Source: Prinsepia uniflora (lineage: Eukaryota > Streptophyta > Magnoliopsida > Rosales > Rosaceae). From it: DNA of 64,000 nucleotides. Of the stretch, positions 36,078 to 45,991 are shown piece after piece. Location: NCBI GenBank assembly GCA_032719365.1, contig CM064861.1, forward strand, positions 78,054,863 to 78,118,862, given 5' to 3'. Under the pieces are notes generated by a model. It was not told the DNA's origin, did no database searches, and saw only the letters and a program-made list of their open reading frames with translations. The position numbers were made by a program, and so were the translations under genes. How positions within the stretch are numbered: position 1 is the stretch's first letter; each line of letters opens with the position of its first letter.

Positions 36078-36560
36078 TGTTAAAGCAGAATTCGTCCTTT
36101 AAACTCAAAAGACTCAAGGATCCCTGCAAACAAGCAAACGATAAACTATCGTTTGTTCAATGATCGAGACCCGGGGGGTGTTCGACCAAGAACGCTCCAA
36201 TGCTTAAGTCAGCTTCGAAAGAGAAATCTCAAGAGTTTAAGTAGCGTTGAACAGAATTACCTTTATTGAGAAATGTGTTCCCTTTATATAGGGGTGAGTG
36301 GGATGCTCAATTTCTATAGTTCCGATGTGGGACAAATACTCATTGATTTGTGCGCTAACACGTGTTATGCAAATCGAGGGTGAGAGGCTTCCACGTATCA
36401 TCCCGGTTTGGGCCCAATATTTGGGCTATGTAAGCATTGTGGGCTTGAGCCATGTTCGGTGCTTGGGCTTTAAGTATTATTGACAAGGGTAATTTGGTCA
36501 TTTCGAGAATTATGGGCCACGGTGTAGCTCCACATTCTTCCGGTGATTTTGAGTTCCACA
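36078..36560 (-). repeat. 5' LTR (483 bp)
   Basis: Starts TGTTAAAGCAG, ends GAGTTCCACA, followed by TTACC. Same length as the 3' LTR with about 17 substitutions and no indels seen. Confidence 0.95.
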
Positions 36561-36600
36561 TTACCAATATCCGTATCGAATTGCACATTGCCCACTCCTA

Positions 36601-37889
36601 ATACCATGTAAGCGTCACACATGAATAACTTGATAATACTATATATTTAGGAAGTTGAATTGTTGTAACCTAAAACTAATTGGTAATCAAGAACTTATCC
36701 AATAAGGTTATTGCAAAGATTTCCATGTACAAATTTTCGGTATATATGCACGTAGACAGGGGCGGATTCAAGAAGGGGCAAGGACGGTATATATGCACGT
36801 AGACAGGGGCGGACTCAAGAAGGGGCAAGGAGAGTCGGGTGACCCTCTAGTTGCTGGAAATTTTTGTATATTGACCCTTACCCTTTCGTTAACTTTATTT
36901 GCCCTTCGATCCCTTTGTTGTGTTAAGATTTATCAATTTATGTATTGATTTTTCAGACGAAAGAGGACCGAAGAGATGTCGATGGCTGGGTTTTGTTCAG
37001 TGGGAGATAAACGGCAACTGGGTGGTGACTGGTGAGGGGAGATTAAAGAAGAAGGTTAGGACGTTTTTTTTTTTTTTTGTCAAAGAAGGTTAGGACTTGG
37101 GAGCAAACAAAATATTAAGTAGTTCATTGATTATGCGGCATAAACATAAGCCTTCATTTGTTTGAATGGCTCAGATTAAAAGCCAACGATTGTGCCTCAT
37201 ACTTATTGCGGCTCCTACTATTAAGTAGTTCATTGATTATGGGACCTAAGATTTCTTGATGTGAAAGAGAGCGGATGCATATTCTAATAATTTTATAATT
37301 GCTCAAAATTTAAAAATAAACATTAAAACATTAAAAATATAGCTTCAAGATTCTTTTTTAAAATTTTTATTAGCTTCACGATTCTTTTTTAAATTTTTTA
37401 TTCCAAATCTTCAAGCGCTAGAGAAAGTTTCATCCTTTTTTTTTTTTTAATTCACTCATGTTAATTCTAATGTGAAAATTGTTAGGATTGTAAAATATCA
37501 ATGGATTTTCCATTAATAATAATACCGATTCCTTGAAATGATAAATTGATATTGAAAATGTAGCTATAATTGTTCGTGAGCAATTATAATTTCTAATATC
37601 CTATGAAATAAAGCTTCGAATAAAAAAAAGTTGGAAACATATGTATATACAATTAATTAGTCAATTAGCCTCCTGAATTTGTACCTCATAATTTCCTATT
37701 TAAAATTTTATTTCAACCAATTTATTTTTTGGACTGAAATTTGTTTATAGAAAGTCACACATGCAAAGAGCTACAGACAAAGGCTCCAATGCCAAGGCCC
37801 GAAAAAGGGATTCCAAACAAACAAAGCATACAAGCCGACAAAGAAAAGAAAATTCTAGAAACTAATTAACATAGTATGTGTGAAATAAC
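36601..37889. other. AT-rich intergenic region
   Basis: No convincing frame. Contains homopolymer T runs (37066-37079, 37438-37448) and a duplicated 47-bp unit at 36738-36831. Confidence 0.5.
36738..36831. repeat. 47-bp tandem duplication with hAT-like CAGGGGCGGA motif
   Basis: Units start CGGTATATATGCACGTAGAC at 36738 and 36785. Each contains CAGGGGCGGA followed by TTCAAG or CTCAAG, which resembles the terminal sequence of many plant hAT elements. The opposite terminus was not found. Confidence 0.85.
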
Positions 37890-39369
37890 TTTTTTTTATT
37901 TTTTATCAAAGCTCAAAGAGCAAAAAAGAAGCACGAAAATAGGGGAAAAAATACAACAACAGAAACAGAAAAACAACCGAAACAAACACAAACAGCTCAA
38001 CGACTAGAGCCCACCGGGGGGGCGCGGGACAAGCCATCCCGGGATAACACGTGCATTAGGGATGATGGGGGACGGTCAATCTAGACCTCCCAAAGTATCA
38101 TTTGTCGCGCTCGTGAAGCGAAGGCATCAGCAGCCAAATTTGAGGACCTCTGAGTCCAGACAAAGTTCACAGACTCGAAAGCCCTAGAAGCCGCCTTGAT
38201 GCGAGAAAGAATTGGATAAAGTTCTCATCTTCCGCGGCGAATGGAATCCTTGACAGCACTGACTAGCTCTGAAGAGTCAGACTCAAAAACCACTCTATTG
38301 TAACCATTACTCGCAGCCAGCATAACTCCTTCGAGGAGGGCCCATGCCTCAGCCTCTATTGCAGATGAAGCAAAGCGCTCAGAGCAACACCCCGCCAAGA
38401 ACGTCCCCGTAGCATCTCGAACCACCACTCTAAGTCCAGCCCGATGAGAACTTTCGAGCCAGGAGACGTCAATATTAACCTTAAGCTGATTTAGGTTGCC
38501 AAGAGTGCTCAGCCAAGGGATCATCCTCAATCGCCTAAACCGCCACCGGACGTTGGAAAACAGAATCCCGGAACTCTACATGAAGATATCTGCATAACAC
38601 CACAGATTTAAGAGGATTGAAAGCACCACCCTCGAACGTCACTGAACATCTCTCCTTCCAGATGGACCAACAGACAATCGCGATCAGGGAGGGCATCCTG
38701 TCCTTGTCATCACGCGTGCCACAATCCATAGCAACCACACCCAACATCCAGTTTTCAAAGGTGGAGATAGCTAGACAGTTGACCATATAACCCAAACTAC
38801 TCCCAAACCAGACACACTGAGCACCCCCGCATTGTAGGAGCATATGTTCCACTGATTCAGGTTCCACTCCGCAAATAGGACAAAGAGGAGTAGAGTCCAG
38901 GTGACGCCGAAACAGGTTACCACGAGTGGGAATGCACCCCTTGATGGCCTTCCAGAGAAAAACTCTAATTTTAGGTAAGGTTTTGATACCCTAAATCAAG
39001 CTCCAAGTATCCTTCAGAATGGTGTGCGAGGTGGAAGGACGACCAACCTCCCGAGGGGGGGAACGCGAACTCAACCAATGGTATTCACTCTTAACCGAAT
39101 ACTCCCCATCTTTTGAAGCTCGGCCAGATTAGGTGATCACTTGCATGCTCAGAACCCACAGGCATAGCTTTGATGACCTGAACTTCCGCTTCAGACAATA
39201 GACGTTCCAGCGCCTCACAGTTCCAGAACCCAGACTGATGATCAATGTAATTTGCTACCACCTCCTCCAAGTTTGCACCCGATGGAGCAGAGGGAATGAG
39301 ATTTGAAGCAGACAGCCCAAACAACCAATTATCAGTCCAGAATTTAATACTATTACCACTTACCACCTA
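37890..39369 (-). pseudogene. LINE segment 1: ORF2 C-terminus (zinc-binding and RNase H) and 3' end
   Basis: This is the 3' end of an L1-type LINE on the minus strand. From high to low coordinate: 39366-39091 with FWTDNWLFGL (start of the post-RT region); 38867-38535 with the reverse-transcriptase zinc-binding block (ESVEHMLLQCGGAQCVW); and 38530-38081 with an RNase H domain whose catalytic acids are visible in NIDVSW, EAEAWALLEG and FESDSSEL. The tail WTQRSSNLAADAFASRA ends at TAG 38083. A 3' UTR of about 190 bp ends in an A-rich tail (T-rich on the plus strand from 37890). Frame breaks occur near 39090 and 38530. The segment joins segment 2 across solo LTR E. Confidence 0.85.
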
Positions 39370-42044
39370 TGACAGGACCCGCCCCGATCCCACGGGGACC
39401 ACAAGGGGACGTGCCTTGCTCCCGTCTGACACCCAAAATAACATACCAATTTTAACCTCAAACGTTCAAATTAATAAATAACCAAATAAAGTTATACATC
39501 AAATCCAAAATTAACAGATGTCAGACAAGGGATGAAAACCAAATTACAAATTGCGAGCACGACTCTAAAATAATCCTGCGGGTCAAACCACCCGACAGGG
39601 GTTCAGATATGCAGAAGTAGATCTATGCCTCCGCCTCAGGGTCCTCATCTACCTCAGTAGCACAGCCTGGAGGGGTTACCAAAACATTAAGGGTGAGTGG
39701 GCCGAAACTCAAGTTTATAAAACCGTTTAATAAGTAAAACATATAATTAACCCCTCCGTTTTCCAAACATGCATGCATCAGAATTTAAAACCATAAATCA
39801 TATAATATGAAAATCATAAGGCATGTAATAAAACCATAAACATAATTTTAACCACTGCACTATACACTCCAATCCTGACATCCCCGATGTCTGACGTCCC
39901 TGACGTCCAATAAGGTCACAGTCCCAACGCTACACGTGCCACTCGGGGTCTCAATCCCAAATCCAATTCCCCGAACCTTGTCCGGGTACGGCATCTCAAA
40001 TGCCTAGCGTCCTAGACGCTCGACGTCCCTGACGTCAAATTATAGCAATCCTGCTCCTGAGTCATTTTACGGTCCGGTTCCTCCGTAGAATGACCCCTTG
40101 CAGGCAATGCGCCGTGACCGCTCCGGAGTACAACATCCGGAGGAGACAGTATCACAAGAGTGGATCTATACAGTGCAGTACCAAATACATTTTACTGAAA
40201 TCCACATGCAAAACATATATATACATAGATAAAATCCAAACCAATCATTAAGTTTCATCAGACGGGTCTCAAACCCAAATACCGTGAAACGTGCCATAAC
40301 CTTAATTTCAATATCATCAAAAACGTTTCTTGATTCCAGCATGTGAATATATAAGTAAATCAGAAAACATTTAAGCATACAAGGGTTTAATGAAATCGGA
40401 CCCACTCACAGTACGATCCCGCTGCGAATATGCGCGTACGGACCTGTACCGGGATTATCGTACAATTCCTATCAGTCCAAATCACACGTAAAGGTCATTA
40501 CAAGTCTTTAACATTTATCCAAAAAGTTCGAAACAGAACCCGGCTCGGGGAAACCGTCCAAACACGCTTCCCGAGACAACCGGCCCTAAACTGACCCACC
40601 TAACTATCTCAGATCAACATGGTTAAATCACCAAAAGTGTTCCGAATGATGAGAGGAATAAAAGTCATGTTGATCATGATCAGAGATAAGCTCCAACGTG
40701 CCCTCACGCGCCGCCCAAAGTGGATGCGCGTGAAAGTCACGCGCCTCACACTGTAGCTGATATAGTGTCACCTTCCTTACCCCGAATGTCTGTAATACAG
40801 GCCTGCCACCCGCGGCTTGACCCGGTTGATTACCCATCAATTCCTACTCGATTTCAATCCATTTTGATCCTAACATGTTATTTAAACATCTAATTTAAGT
40901 TCTGAGTCATTAATTAGCCAAATCAAATCCTTAAATGGCCCTTCGACCCGTGATCATCCAAACGGGTTGATCACCCCAACTCACTGGTTTCCAAACAATA
41001 ATCAAATTAACCTTACAGGAAGCATCATAGGATCAAAACGAACTGAAAAACACAATCAATTGAACCAACACTCACCTGGAAGTAGTCGTCCAAACCTCTG
41101 AAATTTCTCTGACAACGGTAGTCACCGTCCCAGCTCACCCGTGGCTGGTTGCCTTCGATTTCGATATGGTTGTGTTCTAAGCACTCCCAGAAGACTAAAC
41201 TACGCCTTGGTTCAGTCCAACAAGCACCAGAAATTGAAAACCCGATTTCCCTCCAAATTTTCCCGAAATGGTTTCCCTCTGGTTCCTCACCAATTCTCAG
41301 TTCTTTCAACGGCAGAGTGAAGCTCACTCACATTCTACTCAGTTTAAACAACCTAAGCCGTTCCAGAGGCTCGTGGAAGTCCAATCTGTCCACTGAGATT
41401 TGTTCCCCGAAAAGCTTCGATCCATAATTAAAAATGGTGTCCACTGATGAAGAATGACTCAGCCCACGTTGAGACAGTCTGTAATGCTTAGTTTAATCTC
41501 CCCTTTCCAGTTCATTACAGCCTAAATTATTAAGATTGCTCAGAAACACCGCACACGGTGGTGCAGCCGCTGTCCCCCACGGTTGCAACAATAACCCGTG
41601 AGTGAAATGACAAAAATGCCCTTCTATTCAGAAATTACCAAAATGCCCTTCACTTTCCAGACCCGTAACTCCACCATCCGACGTCCGATTCCAACGTGCC
41701 GCCTGTCAACGGACTCAGGGCATCGAGACCTACCTAACGGTCTTTGAGTTGTGTGAAAATCGGTTGTCAAACGAAAAGTCAACATTTTCGCCCCTACCGT
41801 CCAAATTACGGTAATGCCCCTGAACTTCCGATAGTCATAACTTTTTCTATGATCGTCCGAAATGGACGTGCCACCTGTCTATGAACTCGTGACGTCCCGA
41901 ACTATGTCACGGTCATTGGTCAAAGTCCGTTTGACCCACCAATCAAAAATTTAACAATTTGGGAAATATAATTCACAGGGGTAAAAACGTCAATTCATTC
42001 ATTAATTTACAATATTAAAATCCTCGAATTTCCGGGGCGTTACA
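39370..42044 (-). mobile_element. Solo LTR E (2675 bp), long-LTR family
   Basis: Bounded by TGACAGGACCCG and GGGGCGTTACA. Flanks are ACCTA (39365-39369) and ACCTG (42045-42049), a 5-bp duplication with one change. Removing it makes the LINE reading continuous. It shares the CACGCGCC block (about 40700-40745), a set of GACGTC-containing short repeats (about 39885-40035), and the AATGCATGCATG-type module. By eye its first kilobase is very close to the LTR at 62948, the closest pair in the window apart from true partners. Confidence 0.9.
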
Positions 42045-42941
42045 ACCTGCCATCGAGACCCACCGGTAATAACATCTCGAACATCAAGGAGACTGGACCA
42101 GGACCACAAAGCCCCGTGACCACGCTTGGTCGTCCAGAAGTTTCCATTTGGATAGTATCCGTTCCTCATTGTTTGCACCCAAAAGAATCAGGCTCACAAA
42201 TTAGTCTCCAACATTGCTTTATCAATAGGTCAGTGTTAAAATCATCCAAGTTCCAAAAGCTCATACCACCATGGGTTTTTGCTAACCCCAGTTCCCTCCA
42301 ACTAATCCAATGTAGCTTATTACGGTCCTAATCCTGGCCCCGCCAAAAGTTTGTAAGAATAGCATCAATTTCATTGCACATAGCCTTGGGAAACCTGAAA
42401 ACAGACATAGGATATTTAAGGATTGCCTGGGCTACAGCCTTGATTAGAACCTCCTTCCTAGCTTGAGACAACAGACATTGTTTCCAACCATGAACTTTCT
42501 TGAGTATTATTTCATTTACAAAAATAAGAGCCTCCCTCTTTGATCTTCCCCAGAGCGAAGGCAGTCCAAGCTAAATACCAAGATCATTTGTAATTTGGAC
42601 ACCTAAGATTTCCCCAATCCGACCACAAAGATCACTTGGAGTATTCGGGCTGCAATATAGATTGGACTTCTCACAGTTCACAACTTGTCCAGAAGCCAAA
42701 CAATAGGTATCAAGAATATTCTTGACAGCGTGACAATTTTTGACTGAAGCCTTCATGAACAAAAGCGAATCATCCGTGAAGAAGAGATGAGAAAGTACTG
42801 GGCCCACCTCACAAAACCTTATCCCATCAATTAGACGACGTTAAACCGCAAGGTTGATCATCTTGGATAAAACATTGTACACAAGGATGAAAAAGTAAGG
42901 AGAAAGAGGGTCCCCTTGCCTAAGACCCCTTGAAGGATTAA
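42045..42941 (-). pseudogene. LINE segment 2: reverse transcriptase C-terminal half
   Basis: Minus-strand blocks in order: 42941-42841 with the RT motif PSRGLRQGDPLSPYFF; 42807-42571 with FTDDSLLF, the form of the catalytic YxDD box usual in plant L1 elements; then a palm/thumb-like stretch down to 42300 and CWRLISEPDS near 42190. Both conserved RT motifs are intact but separated by stops (near 42840, 42570 and 42330). The top edge is cut by solo LTR F between two codons of the block just before PSRGLRQGDP. Confidence 0.88.
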
Positions 42942-45537
42942 TGACAGGACCCGTCCCAATCCCACCTGGGACCACCCGGGGACGTGACCCGCTCCCGTCT
43001 GACAATGACTCTAAACATACCAAAAGTACCCTTAAATAAAAACCGAAGACTCACATAGATAGATAATGTACAAACACAGTGTTTAAAGTGATACTGTCAG
43101 ACAAGGGAAAGTAAAATACAACATGTGAGCACACTAGTCAGAGTACATTTATTCGGTGCTCAACCTACCCACAAGTGGGTGTACAGGTGCACAGCTAGGC
43201 AAACTAAACCTCTGCCTCCTCCTCCGGATCCTCCTCCTCTATTGCCGTGTCAGGGTCTGGAGGGGTCAGTAAAACAAGGGTGAGTGGGCCAAAAATAACA
43301 GTTTAGAAATCAATTTAATAATAAAATAATCACAAGGTTTTACCCCTCCGTTTTCCAAATCTTGCATGCAGTGAAAACATAACATTATAAACCAATGAAC
43401 CACAATAATAATAGTAAGGTGAAACTAACATATCAGTGCACTGTAAAAACCCAACCCAAATGATGTCACGGTTCTAAGGCTACGCGTTGCCACTCAGGGT
43501 CTCACACCCGAGACTCTCTAGGTACATCAGCTCCCTGTATCCCGGTCACTGCCCAAGGTATATGAACATGCCTTCCTGAGAGTAAGCAGCCCAACGGGGG
43601 TCAACTCCACTCAGTCAGAGCCCCGTGACTACTCCAGGGTCCACCCAGGCCAACGACCCTCCCTGGAGGAGACAATATACACAGGTAGGAAAGTACAGTA
43701 CAATAACAGTATAGTTTACCCTATGTCCCCCGGACATCCCAAACAAAATCCACATATAATCCAGACGGGTCTCATGCCCAAAACATCGTAATAACATATA
43801 TAAACAGTTCATAAGACTCATCAGTGGAAATAGTAAAACAGTTTATGCATGCAAGCCTTTTATAAATCAAACAGCCCACTCACACTCGGTCCTTGCTGCT
43901 CAACGATCTCTATAAACCTGTATTATTATTCCTGAGGGTTACTTAAGGACCCTACAATATCAATACCAAGACCCTAGAACAGATCCGCCTCAAAAACGCG
44001 TCCCGGGCACTAGTCCCGGTGCTTCAAACCCCCTTTTGACCAACTTAACGATCTCCGATCGACACGAAACCACCTCCATTGGATCCGTATCGTCGAAACC
44101 TTGAAAATGGTACCGGCCCCACCAAAATTACTGTTCACACGTGCCCCCACGCGCCTGGTCAATGCGTGGGTCAACGCTGCTACAGTACCGCTGACGTCAG
44201 CATGACGTCATCACTGACACTTGTCAGGTGACACGTGGCACGTTCTGATTGGTCCCTGGTCTGACAACATCTGACAGGATGACGTCATCATGACGTCAGA
44301 AGTGACGTCAGCATGATGACGTCATCATGCTACAGTACCGGGTCGACCCGTTTGACTGGAACCGGGTCGCCGTCGACCCACGGTTTGACCCGATTCCATC
44401 ACACGATTCCGGCCACCATTTTCGACGGGGTTGATCCCTATGGGATCGTCTAGGTCTGTCCTATGGTTCTACAACCTCAAAACAAGAAGAAAGTGGAAGA
44501 AAACTCACCAGAATATCTCTGAAACTCACGGTCACGGTCCGGTTGTCGTCTCCGGTGATCCACGGCGTCTCCGTCGTCCAACCCGGTCCCAAACGACTCG
44601 TCACTCACCCTAGGACATGTCTATCACCTAACAATCCATTTCTAAGCATTAAACACGATCGGGTCGAACAGGGAAGGAAAACGGGCTTATCGGGTTTTGG
44701 GTCTTACCGCCGCCGTCACGCCGCCGTGGCCCTCGCCGTCGTCCAGTTAGGCTCCTAGGATCCCCACGGTGCAGACTGGAGCTCCTCCCGCGTCGAGGTG
44801 AGGTGGTTATGGAGGTTTGCTTCTTGGATCGGTTTCCTTGAGGTTTTCGGGTCGTGTTTTGGACGGGATTTTCAGGGCTGGGAAATGGGGTGGTGGCTGC
44901 CGGTGATGCTCGGTGATGGCTAGTGGATGTTGGTGATGCTGCTGGTGATCGGGTGGTGGTGTGAGAGGGGCTGGTTCGATCGCCTGGTTTGAGAGAAAAG
45001 GGGAAGAAAAGCACGGGTGTGAAGGGGATGAATGTGTGTGTTTGTGTGTTTGTAAGAAAGAGCAGAAACAGAACGTGCATGAAGCAGAAAAAACAGAGAA
45101 AATGGAAGGCTGGGATCCATTTGAGCAGATGATCCAACGGCTGGGAACAATTGGAGGGAAATTAAATAATATAAAAATTGATTAAATAGTGTTAATTGCT
45201 TTATTGGAATAGTAAGCCTTTGGATGGGTGACACTTGTCACCAATCCATCGGTTCGATTTAAATATTAATTTGGCACGGATTCCCGTAATTAATTAATAT
45301 TTTATTCCGTTGTTCTCGGTTCGTAAATTCCGCTAAAACGCTTCCTTGACCATAACTTCTTCATACGAACTCCAATTTCGGCGTGCCGCCTGTCTACGGA
45401 TTCGTGACGTCCCGATCTACGTCATAGTCATGGGTCAAAGTCCAAATTATTTCCCGAGAAAAAGTCAAAGTTTCCCCCCAAGGGTAAAACAGTCTTTTTA
45501 CATTAAAATATTATTATTTTCGGTTCGGGTCGTTACA
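42942..45537 (-). mobile_element. Solo LTR F (2596 bp), long-LTR family
   Basis: Bounded by TGACAGGACCCG and GGGTCGTTACA with a perfect duplication ATTAA (42937-42941 and 45538-45542). It interrupts the LINE reverse transcriptase. It contains the GTGGGTAGGTTGAGCAC-type module (reverse, 43158-43175) and a dense group of TGACGTCA palindromes at 44192-44324. It carries one copy, not two, of the GTGCC(A/G)CCTGTCTA module near its U3 end. Confidence 0.95.
44192..44324. promoter_or_regulatory. Six TGACGTCA palindromes in solo LTR F
   Basis: Perfect TGACGTCA at 44192, 44203, 44280, 44291, 44303 and 44317. This is the core bound by TGA-type and related plant bZIP factors. The pairs at 11-14 bp spacing resemble tandem bZIP sites. 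Regulatory activity is inferred from the motif only. Confidence 0.6.
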
Positions 45538-45991
45538 ATTAATATAACTACCGGGCTACCCATTAATCATCACGGCTAATTTAACCGTTCAAACACAATT
45601 CATGACCAATCGAACCCACAACTCAGCAAAACCCAATTTCAAAAGTACAGCTTCCAAAAAGTCCCACTCATACTTGTTCATGTCCAGCTTTAGCCCCATC
45701 TCATACTTGTTCGTCTTCTTCCTGAGTTTGAGAGCATGAAAAGCCTCATGAGCAACGGAGATATTGTCTTGAATTTGTCTACCTGAAACGAAAGCACTTT
45801 GCTGTGGAGTGATAATATCTAGGAGGAATGATTTCAACCGATTTGCCAAAACCTTTGATAATATCCTGTAAGAATAGTTACACAGGGCAATATGGCGGAA
45901 TTGTAAAATAGACTCCGGATTTGGGACCTTTGGAATTAATGCAATATTCGTGGAATTAAGCTTGTCAAGGTGGAGGTTCCCTGAGAATAAA
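45538..45991 (-). pseudogene. LINE segment 3: reverse transcriptase N-terminal half
   Basis: Minus-strand reading from 45991: STNIALIPKVPNPE, then FRHIALCN (the RPISLCN-type motif), ILSKVLANRLKSFL, ITPQQSAFVSGRQIQDNI and AHEAFHAL, all in the order of plant L1 RT domains 0-2. The expected catalytic block KLDMxKAYD appears as KLDMNKYEWDFL, with the first catalytic Asp position not preserved as AYD. A stop follows at 45589. It joins segment 2 across solo LTR F and is cut on its 5' side by LTR G. Confidence 0.88.

Larger units (their letters stand above)
30098..36560 (-). mobile_element. Gag-only LTR retrotransposon with an opposite-strand gene and internal minisatellite
   Basis: Both LTRs are 483 bp (30098-30580 and 36078-36560) and differ at about 17 positions by eye. 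The element is flanked by a perfect 5-bp duplication TTACC (30093-30097 and 36561-36565). Read on the minus strand the order is 5' LTR, primer site, gag, minisatellite, then a long gene on the other strand, polypurine tract and 3' LTR. No protease, reverse transcriptase, RNase H or integrase is visible in the 5.5-kb interior. It therefore fits the class of terminal-repeat elements with gag only, needing a partner for pol. It sits inside a hAT-like MITE. Confidence 0.93.
29464..36600. mobile_element. hAT-like MITE split by the LTR element at 30098-36560
   Basis: The left end reads TAGGACTGAACA. The right end on the minus strand reads TAGGAGTGGGCA, so the termini agree at nine of twelve positions and resemble the TAGGGGTGGGCA ends of plant hAT MITEs. 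The 8-bp flanks GTACCATT (29456-29463) and ATACCATG (36601-36608) share the inner TACCAT, fitting a worn 8-bp hAT duplication. Without the nested LTR element the MITE is about 670 bp and is full of AAACGGTTT-type motifs. No coding sequence is present. Confidence 0.5.

Noticed and set aside
44649..45137. 162-codon minus-strand frame
   Set aside because: It is inside a solo LTR, rich in Ser/Pro/Arg from the GC-rich block, and not conserved in the equivalent part of the other LTRs.
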